DNA of 64,000 nt from CBDFLT01 sp965249225 (GTDB taxonomy: Bacteria; Chloroflexota; Dehalococcoidia; Lucifugimonadales; G963668185), in assembly GCA_965249225.1 (NCBI GenBank), contig CBDFLT010000008.1:124001-188000 (forward strand), in the 5' to 3' direction. Below, in pieces: positions 50,673 through 59,802 of the stretch. Below the pieces are notes generated by a model that was not told where the DNA came from, made no database searches, and was given only the letters and a program-made list of their open reading frames with translations. Numbering within the stretch: position 1 is the first letter of the stretch; every line of letters starts with the position of its first letter. The translations under genes were made by a program, and so were the position numbers.

Positions 50673-51329
50673 CTACTGGGTGGGCTCTGGGGGTGGTGCT
50701 TCCGGTGGGATCACGGCCCCACCTGGCGTCTCGATCGGTAGCGTCAACACCTGCCTGAACGCGATGGATCCGGTCCTGTCGATGATGAACTCTTCGGTGC
50801 CGGGGAGGCCCACATAGTTGCCTGCGGGCCGGTACGCGATCGTTATGTAAAAGAAGTCCTCACCCTCCTCGGCCTTTGTCACCTCCCACACCAGGGAGGC
50901 GTTAACGAACTCGGGAGGGTAGACAAGCTTGTTCTCGCGAGCGTGCCTTATGGCCGTCAGACGGGCCTTCTCGAGGGTTAGCGTCAGATCTGGCCCTTCA
51001 GGTATCTGCCCTGGACTTTCGATCTCTGTGTTCTTGGCTTCCAGTTCCTGAAGCGCCGCCGCAAGCTCGCTCCTCACTGTCTCTACTTCGGCCCCGGCAC
51101 CTCGTAGGGAGTTGGCCTCGTTGAGGGCGTCTTCCAGCTGAGAATTCGCCAACTCGACCTGTGCCAACAGGTTGTCATATTCCTCCTGAGTAACTCCGCC
51201 TCCGCCAATCAGGCCGCATGAGGACAAAACAAGGGCCGCAAGTAAAGTGGCTATCGCAATGGCAGCCCTGGTGAGCGGACCGCCCCGGCGCCTGGCTTGT
51301 AACCCTTTGTCCAAGTCTTTCGCCTTCAT
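50673..51329 (-). CDS. Putative lipoprotein with coiled coil
   Basis: A 218-residue exported protein. A basic N-terminus (RRRGGPLTR) and hydrophobic stretch end in the lipobox LSSC, with the lipidated Cys at residue 38, followed by Gly-rich sequence. Residues about 45-105 are a predicted coiled coil (YDNLLAQVELANSQLEDALN). A globular domain follows with VNASLVWEVTKAEEGEDFFY and YRPAGNYVGLPGTEEFII, resembling small immunity or PepSY-like sheets only loosely. The tail is Pro-rich. It is likely anchored on the outer face of the cytoplasmic membrane. Function unknown. Confidence 0.8.
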   Translation of the reverse strand: MKAKDLDKGLQARRRGGPLTRAAIAIATLLAALVLSSCGLIGGGGVTQEEYDNLLAQVELANSQLEDALNEANSLRGAGAEVETVRSELAAALQELEAKNTEIESPGQIPEGPDLTLTLEKARLTAIRHARENKLVYPPEFVNASLVWEVTKAEEGEDFFYITIAYRPAGNYVGLPGTEEFIIDRTGSIAFRQVLTLPIETPGGAVIPPEAPPPEPTQ

Positions 51330-51488
51330 TTGAGCACCTTTCGACCAGTTAAAGTTTCACCCACATATCACTAAATGTGCCCGACCCTTCCTAGGAAGGG
51401 CCATGCCACCGGTGAACTTTGCTGAAACCGCCTCTAGTGTACCACTGGTACGGCTCGGTTCACCTGGCAGCGTACAAATTGAGGTCAA

Positions 51489-52742
51489 TCAGTGCGCCGG
51501 AATTGGTTCTCTGGGCCGCGCTTGCGTCAAAATCAAGGCGCCGGCGGAGAGCATCGCCATTACCGTGATGAACGCCACCCGGTAGCTTTCGGTGAGATCA
51601 AAGGACAGGCCGGCCAGTATGGGCCCTAAGCCTGCCGACACCACCGTCACGATATCGATCAGGCCCATGATGGTGCCGAAGTAGAGAATGCCAAAGCTCT
51701 CTTGGACGATCAGCACCAAAAGTGCTCCATATGCGCCCATGAACAGTCCGTACAAAGGCACTGATGTCCATATCACCAATGCCGAGGAGGGATTCAGAAT
51801 AAACGTGAGCCACAGAACCTGCCCCATCAGGCTTATCATCAAGGCGTAACGGGCTGTGATCCGCTCGGCGAGGTAACCGAAAGCCAGCTTGCCTATCATC
51901 CCGACCGCGGCCAGCACACTCAACGCTAGAGATGCTCCGGTAACCGACATGCCCTCGGCGCGCAGATGAGCGATCATGTGAGGTAGCACTGTGCTATATG
52001 TGAACGTCCCCAGCAACATGCTGAGCGCTATGGCGTAGAAAGCCTTGGAATGCAGGGTCTGCCTGACCGTCCACCCCGTCAGCGCTGGCGCAGACACACT
52101 TCGCCTACCTTCATTCGTCGTTCGGCTGGTCTCTTTGAACTGGCCTCCTGTTGGCGGTTCCCGGACGGCCACCAGGGTGAATGCGGCTATGCCGAAGGCA
52201 AGCGAGGCAAGCATGATGTAGGCGCTCTGCCATGACCAGACCGCCAGCACGACTGCGGTGATGGGTGGGAAGATCAGCCCGCCGAAGTTGTTTCCCATCA
52301 TCACAAAGCCCATCATCCTGCCTCGTGTCTTGCGGAACCACAAGCCCACGAGCCGTCCGGCGGGAAGCAACGTGGTGCCGGGGAAGCTGATTGCATGAAG
52401 GAGCCACAGGGCGTACCAGTGCCACAGCTCGGTCATCAGTGGGCGCAGCGAGTAACTCAGGCCCAGCGCCACCAGCGATGCCACCATTATGGGCCGTGCT
52501 CCGTGGCGGTCCATTAGCCGGCCGACCACAGGCGCGACCAGCCCGCTCACGGCTAGCAGAGATAGCCCGGCGCTGATCTGCATGCGGCTCCAGTCGAACG
52601 TATCCTCAAGGGGGCCTATAAACAGTCCAAATGAGTAGACGCCGGACCCCACGCCCATGGCTGTGGCCAGGAATGTGGCCGAAACTACGAGCGGGCCGCG
52701 ATTCTTGCCGCTGGGCCAAACAAACAGGTCTGTCGCGCGCAC
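51489..52742 (-). CDS. Major facilitator superfamily transporter
   Basis: A 417-residue MFS carrier with 12 hydrophobic segments. The loop 2-3 signature reads GRLMDRHGARP, and the second half has the matching GYLAERITARYAL. It resembles the monocarboxylate or oxalate/formate antiporter-like subgroup (FGLFIGPLEDTFDWSRMQIS near the start), but the substrate is not fixed. A hydrophilic central loop of about 35 residues is present. The start is GTG at 52742. It is divergent from the AOC-like gene. Confidence 0.9.
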   Translation of the reverse strand: MRATDLFVWPSGKNRGPLVVSATFLATAMGVGSGVYSFGLFIGPLEDTFDWSRMQISAGLSLLAVSGLVAPVVGRLMDRHGARPIMVASLVALGLSYSLRPLMTELWHWYALWLLHAISFPGTTLLPAGRLVGLWFRKTRGRMMGFVMMGNNFGGLIFPPITAVVLAVWSWQSAYIMLASLAFGIAAFTLVAVREPPTGGQFKETSRTTNEGRRSVSAPALTGWTVRQTLHSKAFYAIALSMLLGTFTYSTVLPHMIAHLRAEGMSVTGASLALSVLAAVGMIGKLAFGYLAERITARYALMISLMGQVLWLTFILNPSSALVIWTSVPLYGLFMGAYGALLVLIVQESFGILYFGTIMGLIDIVTVVSAGLGPILAGLSFDLTESYRVAFITVMAMLSAGALILTQARPREPIPAH

Positions 52743-52893
52743 GGGGCATATGGTATCATCTCAAAACGGTCGAGCTGCGGATGCCGGCTCCGATGGCGTC
52801 CAACCGGTGCTGCTCGCCTGAGAGATGGGCTGCCTAGTAGGTGGCTGACCACGGTTAAGTCTCCGAGAAACACGATGTTCAGGAGGTGTGCCT

Positions 52894-53310
52894 TTGAGGA
52901 AGATTAAGGAGTTCATGACCTCGACTCTTTCCGGTGAATCGCAGGAGCTGGCTCTTCCCGATCAACCGGGCCATACCTACTCCATGTCAACGCAGGAGAT
53001 ACTCACGAGCGACGCGGAGCCGTCAGATGCCGAGGGGGAGTCCCTAAATTTCAACAAGATCACCTTGTACGTCGTGTCAGAGGGCTGGCAGGATGGCGAG
53101 TCGTACCTGGACTGGGGCTACGGAGAGCGGATACTACCGAACGGGGACAAGCTCTTCTACAAGTTCGATGGCCAGAGCGGCGTAGAGGAGATTATAGGCG
53201 GCACGGGTAAGTTCAAGAATGCCAGGGGCAAGGGTCTGTACAAGGGGGACACCATTCACGAGGGCGTATGGCAGGCCTCGCACGAGTGGGAGTACGAGAT
53301 AGTTAACTGA
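52894..53310 (+). CDS. Small beta-barrel protein, allene oxide cyclase/dirigent-like
   Basis: A 138-residue protein. Its core (TLYVVSEGWQDGESYLDWGY, RILPNGDKLFYKFDG, EIIGGTGKFKNARGKGLYKG) has the GGTGKF-ARG pattern of allene oxide cyclase/dirigent-like barrels, which in bacteria are mostly of unknown function. There is no signal peptide. TTG at 52894 is preferred to the GTG at 52888 because AGGAGG (52881-52886) lies at proper distance from it. It is convergent with the gamma-glutamyltransferase gene, 22 bases away. Confidence 0.75.
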   Translation: MRKIKEFMTSTLSGESQELALPDQPGHTYSMSTQEILTSDAEPSDAEGESLNFNKITLYVVSEGWQDGESYLDWGYGERILPNGDKLFYKFDGQSGVEEIIGGTGKFKNARGKGLYKGDTIHEGVWQASHEWEYEIVN

Positions 53311-53332
53311 TCGCTTTTTAGGATAGAGGCAT

Positions 53333-54925
53333 CTACCAGCCCGCGGCGCAGCCGCCCGAACGCGGCTCGCTCCCTCCCCGCAACACGCCGGTCGCCGAGT
53401 CCCGCTCTATGATCTGGCCTCCTCCAAAGTAGTCCACACCGGGTGGACGAGCCGTGATCGCGTGTCCCTTGCGCCGCAGTTCGCCGACCGTTTTGGTTCC
53501 CACCGTGTCTTCGATTGCGATGCCCTCTCCCGGCCTGACGCTGAAGCGAGGTGCGTCCAGCGCCGCCTGCGGGCCAAGCCCGAAGTCGATCATGTTGACC
53601 AGCATCTGCACATGACCTTGCGCGTGCTGGATTCCACCCATGACCCCGTAGCTCAACCACAGCTCTCCATCTCTGGTCGCCATGGCTGGGGCGAGCGTGT
53701 GGAAGGGGCGCTTGTGTGGCTCCAGCGTGTTGGGGTGGCTCGGGTCCAGCGAGAAGGATATACCCCGGTTTTGCAGGGCGATCCCAGTTCCGGGCACAAC
53801 CAGTCCTGTGCCGAAGGCGGCGAACAGGCTGTTGAGGAACGAGCAAGCGTTGCCTTTCCCGTCCACACAGGAGACGTAAACGGTGTCTCCAAGAGTGGAT
53901 GCCAGGCCGGGTGTCACCGCTCGCGGCGCATTGTCGGCCGTGATCAGCGCCCGTCGACGATCGGCGTAACTCTTTGAAAGTAACTGCTCGATGGGGATGG
54001 CGGCTTTGTAGGGGTCCGTGATGTGGTACAGCCCGTCGGCGTACGCGAGCCGGACGCATTCGATGAGGTGGTGATACGTGTCGACGGACTGGAACCCCAT
54101 ACCTGGTATGTCGAACCCCTCGGCCAGGTTCAGCGCCATGAGGGCATGGGCGCCCTGGCTGTTAGGCGGGCACTCCCAGCACCGCACCCCTCTATAGTCG
54201 GTATAGATCGGTTCCTCCCATGTAACCTCGTGTCTCGCCAGGTCCTCGGTTGAGAGCCATCCGCCCACCTGCTGCACAAAGCCCGCCATTTTTTCTCCGA
54301 GAGGGCCCTTGTAGAGTGCGTCGGCCCCTCCTTCGGCGATGGTTTGCAGCGTCGTGGCTAGCTCAGGCAGGCGCACCGTCTCTCCGGGTTTGGGTGGCCT
54401 GCCTCCCACTAAGAGCTCCCGCCCGGAGGGGTGGGCCTCTAGCTTGTATGTGGCCTCTGCCCACTCCGAGCTGATGAGTTCGGATACGGGGTAGCCGTCC
54501 GTGGCGTATTTGATGGCCGGTTTCAGCAGCGTCCTGAGAGGCATCGTTCCATAGCGGTCCAGGATCGACTCCCAACCACGGACGGCGCCGGGAACGGTGA
54601 CCGCATAAGGGCTGTTGGGGGGGATATCGCTAAGGCCCTGAGAGCGCAGCTCCTCAATGGACGCGGCGCCTGGGGCACGGCCGCTGGCGTTCAGGGCGCG
54701 CACCCGCTTTTCCTCCGCCATCCACACCAAGGCGAACACGTCCCCACCGACCCCTGTGGACGCCGGCTCCACCACTGCGAGGGCGGCAGCCGTAGCCACG
54801 GCGGCGTCCACGGCGTTGCCGCCATCCATGAGCACACGCAGTCCGGTCATGGCCGCCAGCGGTTGGCTGGTGGCCACCATGCCGTTGCGCGCGAAGACCG
54901 TCGACCGTTTGGAGTTGAACACCAT
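53333..54925 (-). CDS. ggt: Gamma-glutamyltransferase family protein
   Basis: A 530-residue N-terminal nucleophile hydrolase that autoprocesses into two subunits. The nucleophile is T348 in LGDTVYVSCVD. GGNAVDAAVATAAALAVVEP and STGVGGDVFALVW near the N-terminus, SQGAHALMALNLAEGFD and a late ISFSLDPSHPN block are typical. No signal peptide is visible, so it is probably cytoplasmic, as are many GGT-like acylases. It may act on glutathione-like or cephalosporin-like amides; the lid-loop sequence does not settle it. Confidence 0.9.
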   Translation of the reverse strand: MVFNSKRSTVFARNGMVATSQPLAAMTGLRVLMDGGNAVDAAVATAAALAVVEPASTGVGGDVFALVWMAEEKRVRALNASGRAPGAASIEELRSQGLSDIPPNSPYAVTVPGAVRGWESILDRYGTMPLRTLLKPAIKYATDGYPVSELISSEWAEATYKLEAHPSGRELLVGGRPPKPGETVRLPELATTLQTIAEGGADALYKGPLGEKMAGFVQQVGGWLSTEDLARHEVTWEEPIYTDYRGVRCWECPPNSQGAHALMALNLAEGFDIPGMGFQSVDTYHHLIECVRLAYADGLYHITDPYKAAIPIEQLLSKSYADRRRALITADNAPRAVTPGLASTLGDTVYVSCVDGKGNACSFLNSLFAAFGTGLVVPGTGIALQNRGISFSLDPSHPNTLEPHKRPFHTLAPAMATRDGELWLSYGVMGGIQHAQGHVQMLVNMIDFGLGPQAALDAPRFSVRPGEGIAIEDTVGTKTVGELRRKGHAITARPPGVDYFGGGQIIERDSATGVLRGGSEPRSGGCAAGW

Positions 54926-54968
54926 TGCAGGTAAATCTTTATCCCAGGCTATATCAATGCCCGCGAGG

Positions 54969-55583
54969 TTACGTTTGCTCTACGTTGACGGGTGGCGGCT
55001 CCTCGGAGGCAGGGGCCTTCTGTGCCACCAACTGCTCCACCGCAATCAGGCGGCCTCTCTCCCTCTGTAACCCTTCCCAGTAGAAGCGTACACGAAAGTC
55101 CGTGAATAGGTGTAGGAGCTCGTTGGGTCGCAGGCGAAACTGCAGATTTTGAGGGCCGTCCACGTCGTAGTCGGTGACGAAGTGATGCTCGTGCAGTACA
55201 AATCCACCCGGCTTCAGCGCATCCTTGACCCTGGGGATGAGGTTCCGATTGATGAAGAAGCTGGTCGCGATCAGGTCGTAGGTCTGCGGGGAGGGAACGT
55301 ATTCATCCAGGTCCGCCTCCTCTAGGTTGAGGTTCAGCCCACGCTTGCGGGCGGTGTCCCTCACAAGCTCCAACGCCGGCGCGGCGATGTCCACTGCGTC
55401 CACGGTGAACCCCTGCTCCGCCAGGTAAAGGGCGTTCCGGCCATTGCCACAGGCCAGGTCCAGCGCACGTCCCTTGGAGATCCGTGGCACCCAAGCTACC
55501 AACAGTTCCGACGGCTCCAGTCGCGCGTCGTATTCCCCGTCAGCCCATTTGCGCACCCACTCGGCCCGCTCCGTCTCACTCAT
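54969..55583 (-). CDS. SAM-dependent methyltransferase (TehB-like)
   Basis: A 204-residue class I methyltransferase. The SAM motif is ALDLACGNGRNALYLAEQG; the acidic second-strand residue falls in VDAVDIAAPAL, and YDLIATSFF follows. The N-terminal WVRKWADGEYDAR resembles TehB/thiopurine methyltransferase-like proteins. The C-terminus is Pro- and Glu-rich. The ATG at 55583 follows GTGGTGGGAGACC; the 15 codons open upstream are excluded. The substrate is unknown. It is 43 bases upstream of the ggt gene in the same direction. Confidence 0.87.
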   Translation of the reverse strand: MSETERAEWVRKWADGEYDARLEPSELLVAWVPRISKGRALDLACGNGRNALYLAEQGFTVDAVDIAAPALELVRDTARKRGLNLNLEEADLDEYVPSPQTYDLIATSFFINRNLIPRVKDALKPGGFVLHEHHFVTDYDVDGPQNLQFRLRPNELLHLFTDFRVRFYWEGLQRERGRLIAVEQLVAQKAPASEEPPPVNVEQT

Positions 55584-55708
55584 CGGTCTCCCACCACCCT
55601 CCCTGACAGCCTCCCAGACCCTCAACAACGATCCTCTCGCCAGTTGCCACTACGACTTCGCATCTGACGTCGGTATATTCGCACACAAGATGACGTAGCA
55701 CTCGTGAC

Positions 55709-56500
55709 CTATGCAGGCACAAATGTGAGGGCCCAGACCAGAAGACCCAGCAGAACGAAAACAACCTCTCCTAGGCCAATCTGTGCCTCGCGTAGATTTG
55801 GGCCTTTGGCTGACTGCCAATACTGGTTGAGGGTCCGTTGAGCCATGACGATGAGAGTCGTAGTCAGGGCGGTGTCAAGCACGGCAATCGCTACTAGCGC
55901 GCTTGGTTCATCTACCCTAAATGAGCTGAATGAGACGGCACTGCTGACCATCCACAACACGACCGCCAAGCCTGCAGTTAGAAATATAGTAGAGCGAGCA
56001 CCAACCGCCAACTGGTTTATGACGGACACATGTCGATGCATCCTGAACAGGTTGTAGATTGGAACCCCGAGCGAAAGCCCGTGCCAGACGGGATAGTGTT
56101 CTTCGTCGGTCTCGGTTGCGAGCTGCTTCCACGTGACGTAAAACCACCAGAATATGTACAGACCGCCGGATAGTATCGAAAGCAGAGTGACCCGGCCGAT
56201 CGCCAGGTGCACAGCGGCACTAACCCTCAGTTCCGAGGGAGTCGATAAGCTCGCAGAAAGCCCTGTAGGAATCTCTTTGAACTCACTGGCTCCACAATTA
56301 GAGCAGAAGTTGCTTTTCTCAGGGTTTAGCTCGTTACAACTTGCGCACTGCTTGTCAACCATTTTCGATTCCCGCTGACTGTAACCAGCTCTAGAGCTAC
56401 GGAGTCCCCGTTCGTCACCTTTATGCCCTATGGGCGTTCCACAGTTCGGGCACAACCGGGCAATGCGCTCCAGCACATCTTGGAACAGCTCTCGAGGCAC
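55709..56500 (-). CDS. Zinc-ribbon membrane protein, DUF4234-like
   Basis: A 263-residue membrane protein with two CxxC motifs near the N-terminus (LCPNCGTPIGHKG and a zinc ribbon, QCASCNELNPEKSNFCSNCG in two halves). About four hydrophobic segments follow, as in DUF4234-like proteins (GGLYIFWWFYVTWKQLA, YNLFRMHRHV). The start is uncertain: GTG at 56500 with AAAGG just upstream is used, and ATG at 56362 would drop the first CxxC. A TATAAT lies at 56542-56537. It is divergent from the ROK kinase. Function unknown. Confidence 0.75.
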   Translation of the reverse strand: MPRELFQDVLERIARLCPNCGTPIGHKGDERGLRSSRAGYSQRESKMVDKQCASCNELNPEKSNFCSNCGASEFKEIPTGLSASLSTPSELRVSAAVHLAIGRVTLLSILSGGLYIFWWFYVTWKQLATETDEEHYPVWHGLSLGVPIYNLFRMHRHVSVINQLAVGARSTIFLTAGLAVVLWMVSSAVSFSSFRVDEPSALVAIAVLDTALTTTLIVMAQRTLNQYWQSAKGPNLREAQIGLGEVVFVLLGLLVWALTFVPA

Positions 56501-56651
56501 CGCCTTTCTCGGCCGTGATGGTCGCCGTCGGGCGACATTATAGTACCACGTGCCTCCCTGTTCAGCCCGTTGCTTGGCAGTACGTTGGTCGAGGCGTAAC
56601 ATTGGTGCCGTTGAGACGCTCGACTGAGCGCCGACCGAGGAGAGTGGAGGT

Positions 56652-57620
56652 ATGGTCGAGTACGCCCTTGTTGCCGACATCGGTGGGACCAACATGCGCG
56701 TCGCGCTGGTGGACGGCGAGGGTCGAGTTTCTCACCGGACATCGACTCCCACGTTGGTACGTCAAGGGCGGGACGAGGTTATGGAGCGGTTGGTGGGCGA
56801 GCTTGGGGCAATCATGTCCTCGGCAGAGGGGTGCGCGGTCGTCGGTCTGGGACTCTCCCTGGCAGGTCCGACCGATCCCGAAACCGGCGTAATGTACAAC
56901 CCGCCCAACCTTCCTGGCTTCGATGGTTACTCGCCTTTACCTGTGCTGAAGGAGCGTCTGGCACTCGATGTGTCGGCGGCCAACGACGCCACCCTAGCCG
57001 CGCTGGCCGAGCAGGCTTACGGAGCCGGGCGGGGATTCAGACACATCCTCTACCTTACACTGAGCACCGGTATAGGCGGCGGGGTGGTCATTGGCGGCAA
57101 ACCCTATACCGGGCATCGTGGGTTCGCCGGAGAGGTGGGGCACATAACGATAGACCGTAACGGGCCGAGGTGTAACTGTGGAAACATCGGATGCCTGGAG
57201 GCGCTGGCGTCGGGTACGGCGGTGGCCCGTATGGCGCGAGAGCGGCTGGCCTCAGGAGGCGCCAGCTCGCTGCACGAGGCCAGCAGAGGCAATCTGGACG
57301 AGGTGGACGCCCGCATGGTAGCCCAAGCGGCGTTGGCGGGAGACGCGCTCAGCTCGGCGATTATGGACGAGGTCTCCACCTGCCTGGGAATCGGGATCGT
57401 GGGCCTGATCCACACGTTCGACCCGGACGTTATCGTACTAGGAGGCGGGATGTCCGAGAGTCTGGAGTTGCTGATGCCGGGAATAGCCAGGGAGGTGAGG
57501 TCACACGTCATGGCCCATCAGAGGGACGGTGTACCCATTGTAAGAGCTGGACTGGGAGATGATGCCAGTCTGATCGGCGCCGGAGCCCTGGCCTTCGAGG
57601 CGCGAAACGAATCTCCGTAG
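56652..57620 (+). CDS. ROK family sugar kinase (glucokinase-like)
   Basis: A 322-residue ROK kinase. ATP-binding LVADIGGTNMRVALVD opens the protein, and NDATLAALAEQAYGAG contains the catalytic Asp. GYRHILYLT-type strand LTLSTGIGGGVVIGGKPY and the ROK zinc motif RCNCGNIGCLEALASG follow, with HITI-like GHITIDRNG before it. It most likely phosphorylates glucose or another hexose. The ATG at 56652 follows GGAGAGTGGAGG. nth follows with a one-base gap, so the two are in an operon. Confidence 0.9.
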   Translation: MVEYALVADIGGTNMRVALVDGEGRVSHRTSTPTLVRQGRDEVMERLVGELGAIMSSAEGCAVVGLGLSLAGPTDPETGVMYNPPNLPGFDGYSPLPVLKERLALDVSAANDATLAALAEQAYGAGRGFRHILYLTLSTGIGGGVVIGGKPYTGHRGFAGEVGHITIDRNGPRCNCGNIGCLEALASGTAVARMARERLASGGASSLHEASRGNLDEVDARMVAQAALAGDALSSAIMDEVSTCLGIGIVGLIHTFDPDVIVLGGGMSESLELLMPGIAREVRSHVMAHQRDGVPIVRAGLGDDASLIGAGALAFEARNESP

Positions 57621-57621
57621 C

Positions 57622-58446
57622 ATGAAACGTCCTCAGCGCAGTGGAAGGAGGAGGTCCCCATCGTCGCCCCCACTAAGTGCCGCAGCCGGTCGGAATGTGC
57701 GTATGCCTAGAGCGCGGTCTAAGACGTCCAGGCGGACCGTTTCCGCTCAGAATGTTATCGATCATCTGGGCATGGAGTACGGTCCTATCGAGTGGGAGAG
57801 TAGCTACGACCCGGCCCACGAGTTGGTCTCCACCATACTGTCACAGCACACCTCCGACCTCAATTCAGAGCGGGCCTTTGAGAGCCTCATGAAGACCTTT
57901 GGCTCCCTGGAAGCGGTTGCCGAGGCGCCGGTAAGGAGGATAGAGAAGGCCATTCGCATGGGCGGCCTGGCCAAGACCAAGGCCCCTCGCATCAAGGCTA
58001 TCCTGAATTACATCCTTGCCGAGGTGGGTTCCTTCGACCTTTCGTTCCTGGGGGATATGCCCCTAAGTGAGGCCAAGGCGTGGCTCAAGGACCTGCCGGG
58101 CATCGGGCCCAAATCGGCCGCGATAATCCTGTGCTTCTCGCTCGGCAGGCCGGCGATGCCTGTGGACACCCACATATACCGCGTCTCCAGGCGTCTGGGC
58201 CTGATCGGGCCCAAGGTAACGGCAGACCAGGCCCACGACATACTGGAGTCGATGGTTGTCCCCGACGACGTTTTCCCATTCCACATGTACCTCATCAACC
58301 ATGGACGCCGGGTATGCAAGGCCCAGAGGCCGAGGTGCGATAGCTGCGTCCTCTCTTGGGGGTGCCCGTCTCGCCGCCTATTCATCCAGTCTCCGCGCCG
58401 CGCCCCCTCACAGCGGGCCGGGCGACGCAGTGCCCCTACTGGATAG
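57622..58446 (+). CDS. nth: Endonuclease III (HhH-GPD, iron-sulfur)
   Basis: A 274-residue DNA glycosylase/AP lyase for oxidised pyrimidines. The helix-hairpin-helix is LKDLPGIGPKSAAIILCF, with Lys in the family's catalytic position; the essential Asp is in PVDTHIYRVSRRLG. The [4Fe-4S] loop CKAQRPRCDSC then WGC has the normal C-x6-C-x2-C-x5-C spacing. The first 30 residues are basic and the real start could be the ATG at 57703. The C-terminal tail is also basic. It follows the ROK gene by one base. Confidence 0.93.
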   Translation: MKRPQRSGRRRSPSSPPLSAAAGRNVRMPRARSKTSRRTVSAQNVIDHLGMEYGPIEWESSYDPAHELVSTILSQHTSDLNSERAFESLMKTFGSLEAVAEAPVRRIEKAIRMGGLAKTKAPRIKAILNYILAEVGSFDLSFLGDMPLSEAKAWLKDLPGIGPKSAAIILCFSLGRPAMPVDTHIYRVSRRLGLIGPKVTADQAHDILESMVVPDDVFPFHMYLINHGRRVCKAQRPRCDSCVLSWGCPSRRLFIQSPRRAPSQRAGRRSAPTG

Positions 58447-58590
58447 CCGGGTGGTCCTTCCGCGGAAGGATTGGACGTGGTAAAGGACGGAATGTTCGCG
58501 TTCGCGGTGGCAATAATACTTGTCCTCTGCAGGTGTCCGGTTCCATAATTGACCTGTTTGGCGTTCTCTCCTGTCAGCCGGAGGCGAAGG

Positions 58591-59625
58591 ATGAAGGTAG
58601 GAATCATAAACGTTACGGGATACTCGGGTGCGGAGCTTGCCCGCATTCTGCACCGCCATCCATCCGTCGAGATCACCTCCGTTACCGGTCGAAGCGCCGC
58701 CGGCAAGTCGCTAAGTGAGGGTTTCCCCCATCTCGCCGCTCTGGACTTGACCGTTACCGAGGACCTTACCGAAAGCGTAGATGTCGTGTTCTCGGCACTG
58801 CCTCAGACGGCCAGCGCAGAAAGGCTTGCGCCCATCCTGGAGCAGGGCGTCAGGGCAATTGACATCAGCGCGGACTTCCGGCTGAAGGACGCCGAGCAGT
58901 ACCGGCAGTGGTATGGGACGGCGCATCCGTGTCCCCAATATCTGGAGGAGGTAGTTTACGGCCTGACGGAGCTCAACCGGGACGACGTGGCCTCAGCCGG
59001 TCTGGTGGCCAACCCTGGGTGCTATCCCACGGCCGCCGTGCTGGCGCTGGCCCCGGCGGTCAAGGCGGGCATCATCGAGCCTGACATCGTCGTGGACGCC
59101 AAGTCGGGGGTATCGGGCGCGGGCCGTGGACTATCCCTGACTACCCACTTCTCGGAGGTCAACGAGAACGTAATGGCCTACGCGGTGGACGGCCACCGCC
59201 ACCTTCCCGAGATGACCCAGGAGCTGAGCAAACTCGACGGTAGCGTGGAGTTCAACCTCACGTTTCTGCCGCACCTGGTTCCGATGACCAGGGGCATCCT
59301 AGCGAGCTGCTACGCTCCGCTGCGCGATGGCTCGGTGTCCGCGGGAGGAGACTCTCGTTCTGAGGTCCGGGAGATTTACACCAGCTTCTACCGGGACGAA
59401 CCGTTCGTCCGGGTCGTGGACTCGCCTCCCATGACCAAGCACACGCTGGGCAACAACATGTGCCTTGTGTATCCAGCCGTGGACACTCGGACGAACCGTC
59501 TGATCGTGGTAAGCTGCATCGACAACCTGGTGAAGGGCGCCGCAGGTCAGGCGGTGCAGAACATGAACTTGATGTTTGGCCTCCAGGAGGACGAGGGCCT
59601 GCAGCAGCTCGCACTATACCCTTGA
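58591..59625 (+). CDS. argC: N-acetyl-gamma-glutamyl-phosphate reductase
   Basis: A 344-residue ArgC, the NADPH-dependent third step of arginine synthesis. The Rossmann start is VGIINVTGYSGAELARIL, and the catalytic Cys lies in VANPGCYPTAAVLAL. KSGVSGAGRG, HRHLPEM and FLPHLVPMTRGIL are conserved. NLVKGAAGQAVQNMNLMFG ends the enzyme. The ATG at 58591 follows GGAGGCGAAGG. No other arg gene is in the window, and the tRNA-Glu gene follows 72 bases later. Confidence 0.96.
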   Translation: MKVGIINVTGYSGAELARILHRHPSVEITSVTGRSAAGKSLSEGFPHLAALDLTVTEDLTESVDVVFSALPQTASAERLAPILEQGVRAIDISADFRLKDAEQYRQWYGTAHPCPQYLEEVVYGLTELNRDDVASAGLVANPGCYPTAAVLALAPAVKAGIIEPDIVVDAKSGVSGAGRGLSLTTHFSEVNENVMAYAVDGHRHLPEMTQELSKLDGSVEFNLTFLPHLVPMTRGILASCYAPLRDGSVSAGGDSRSEVREIYTSFYRDEPFVRVVDSPPMTKHTLGNNMCLVYPAVDTRTNRLIVVSCIDNLVKGAAGQAVQNMNLMFGLQEDEGLQQLALYP

Positions 59626-59697
59626 GCGGGTGGCGGGAGACACCCTGTGGGGGTCGCCCGTCGGGAAGTTTTGCTAAACTGCTTAGGCGTCACCCGT

Positions 59698-59773
59698 GGC
59701 CCCATCGTCTAGTGGACTAGGACAGCGGCCTTTCAAGCCGTAAACACGGATTCGAATTCCGTTGGGGCCACCA
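59698..59773 (+). tRNA. tRNA-Glu (anticodon TTC), CCA encoded
   Basis: The acceptor stem is GGCCCCA (59698-59704) with TGGGGCC (59763-59769), discriminator A and encoded CCA (to 59773). The anticodon arm GCGGC-CTTTCAA-GCCGT gives anticodon TTC. The T-arm contains GGATTCGAATTCC. MnmA (4527-5660) should modify its U34. Confidence 0.97.
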
Positions 59774-59802
59774 CCGTCTTTCTGCTTTTAAAGGAGGGGA
59801 CC

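Noticed and set aside
51390..51410. CCCTTCCTAGGAAGGG palindrome as a terminator
   Set aside because: The stem has no following T-run and lies upstream of the lipoprotein gene; recorded only as an unassigned palindrome.
53256..54059. 267-codon minus-strand Arg-rich frame overlapping ggt
   Set aside because: The ggt frame is intact and conserved; this is the neighbouring frame of the same strand.
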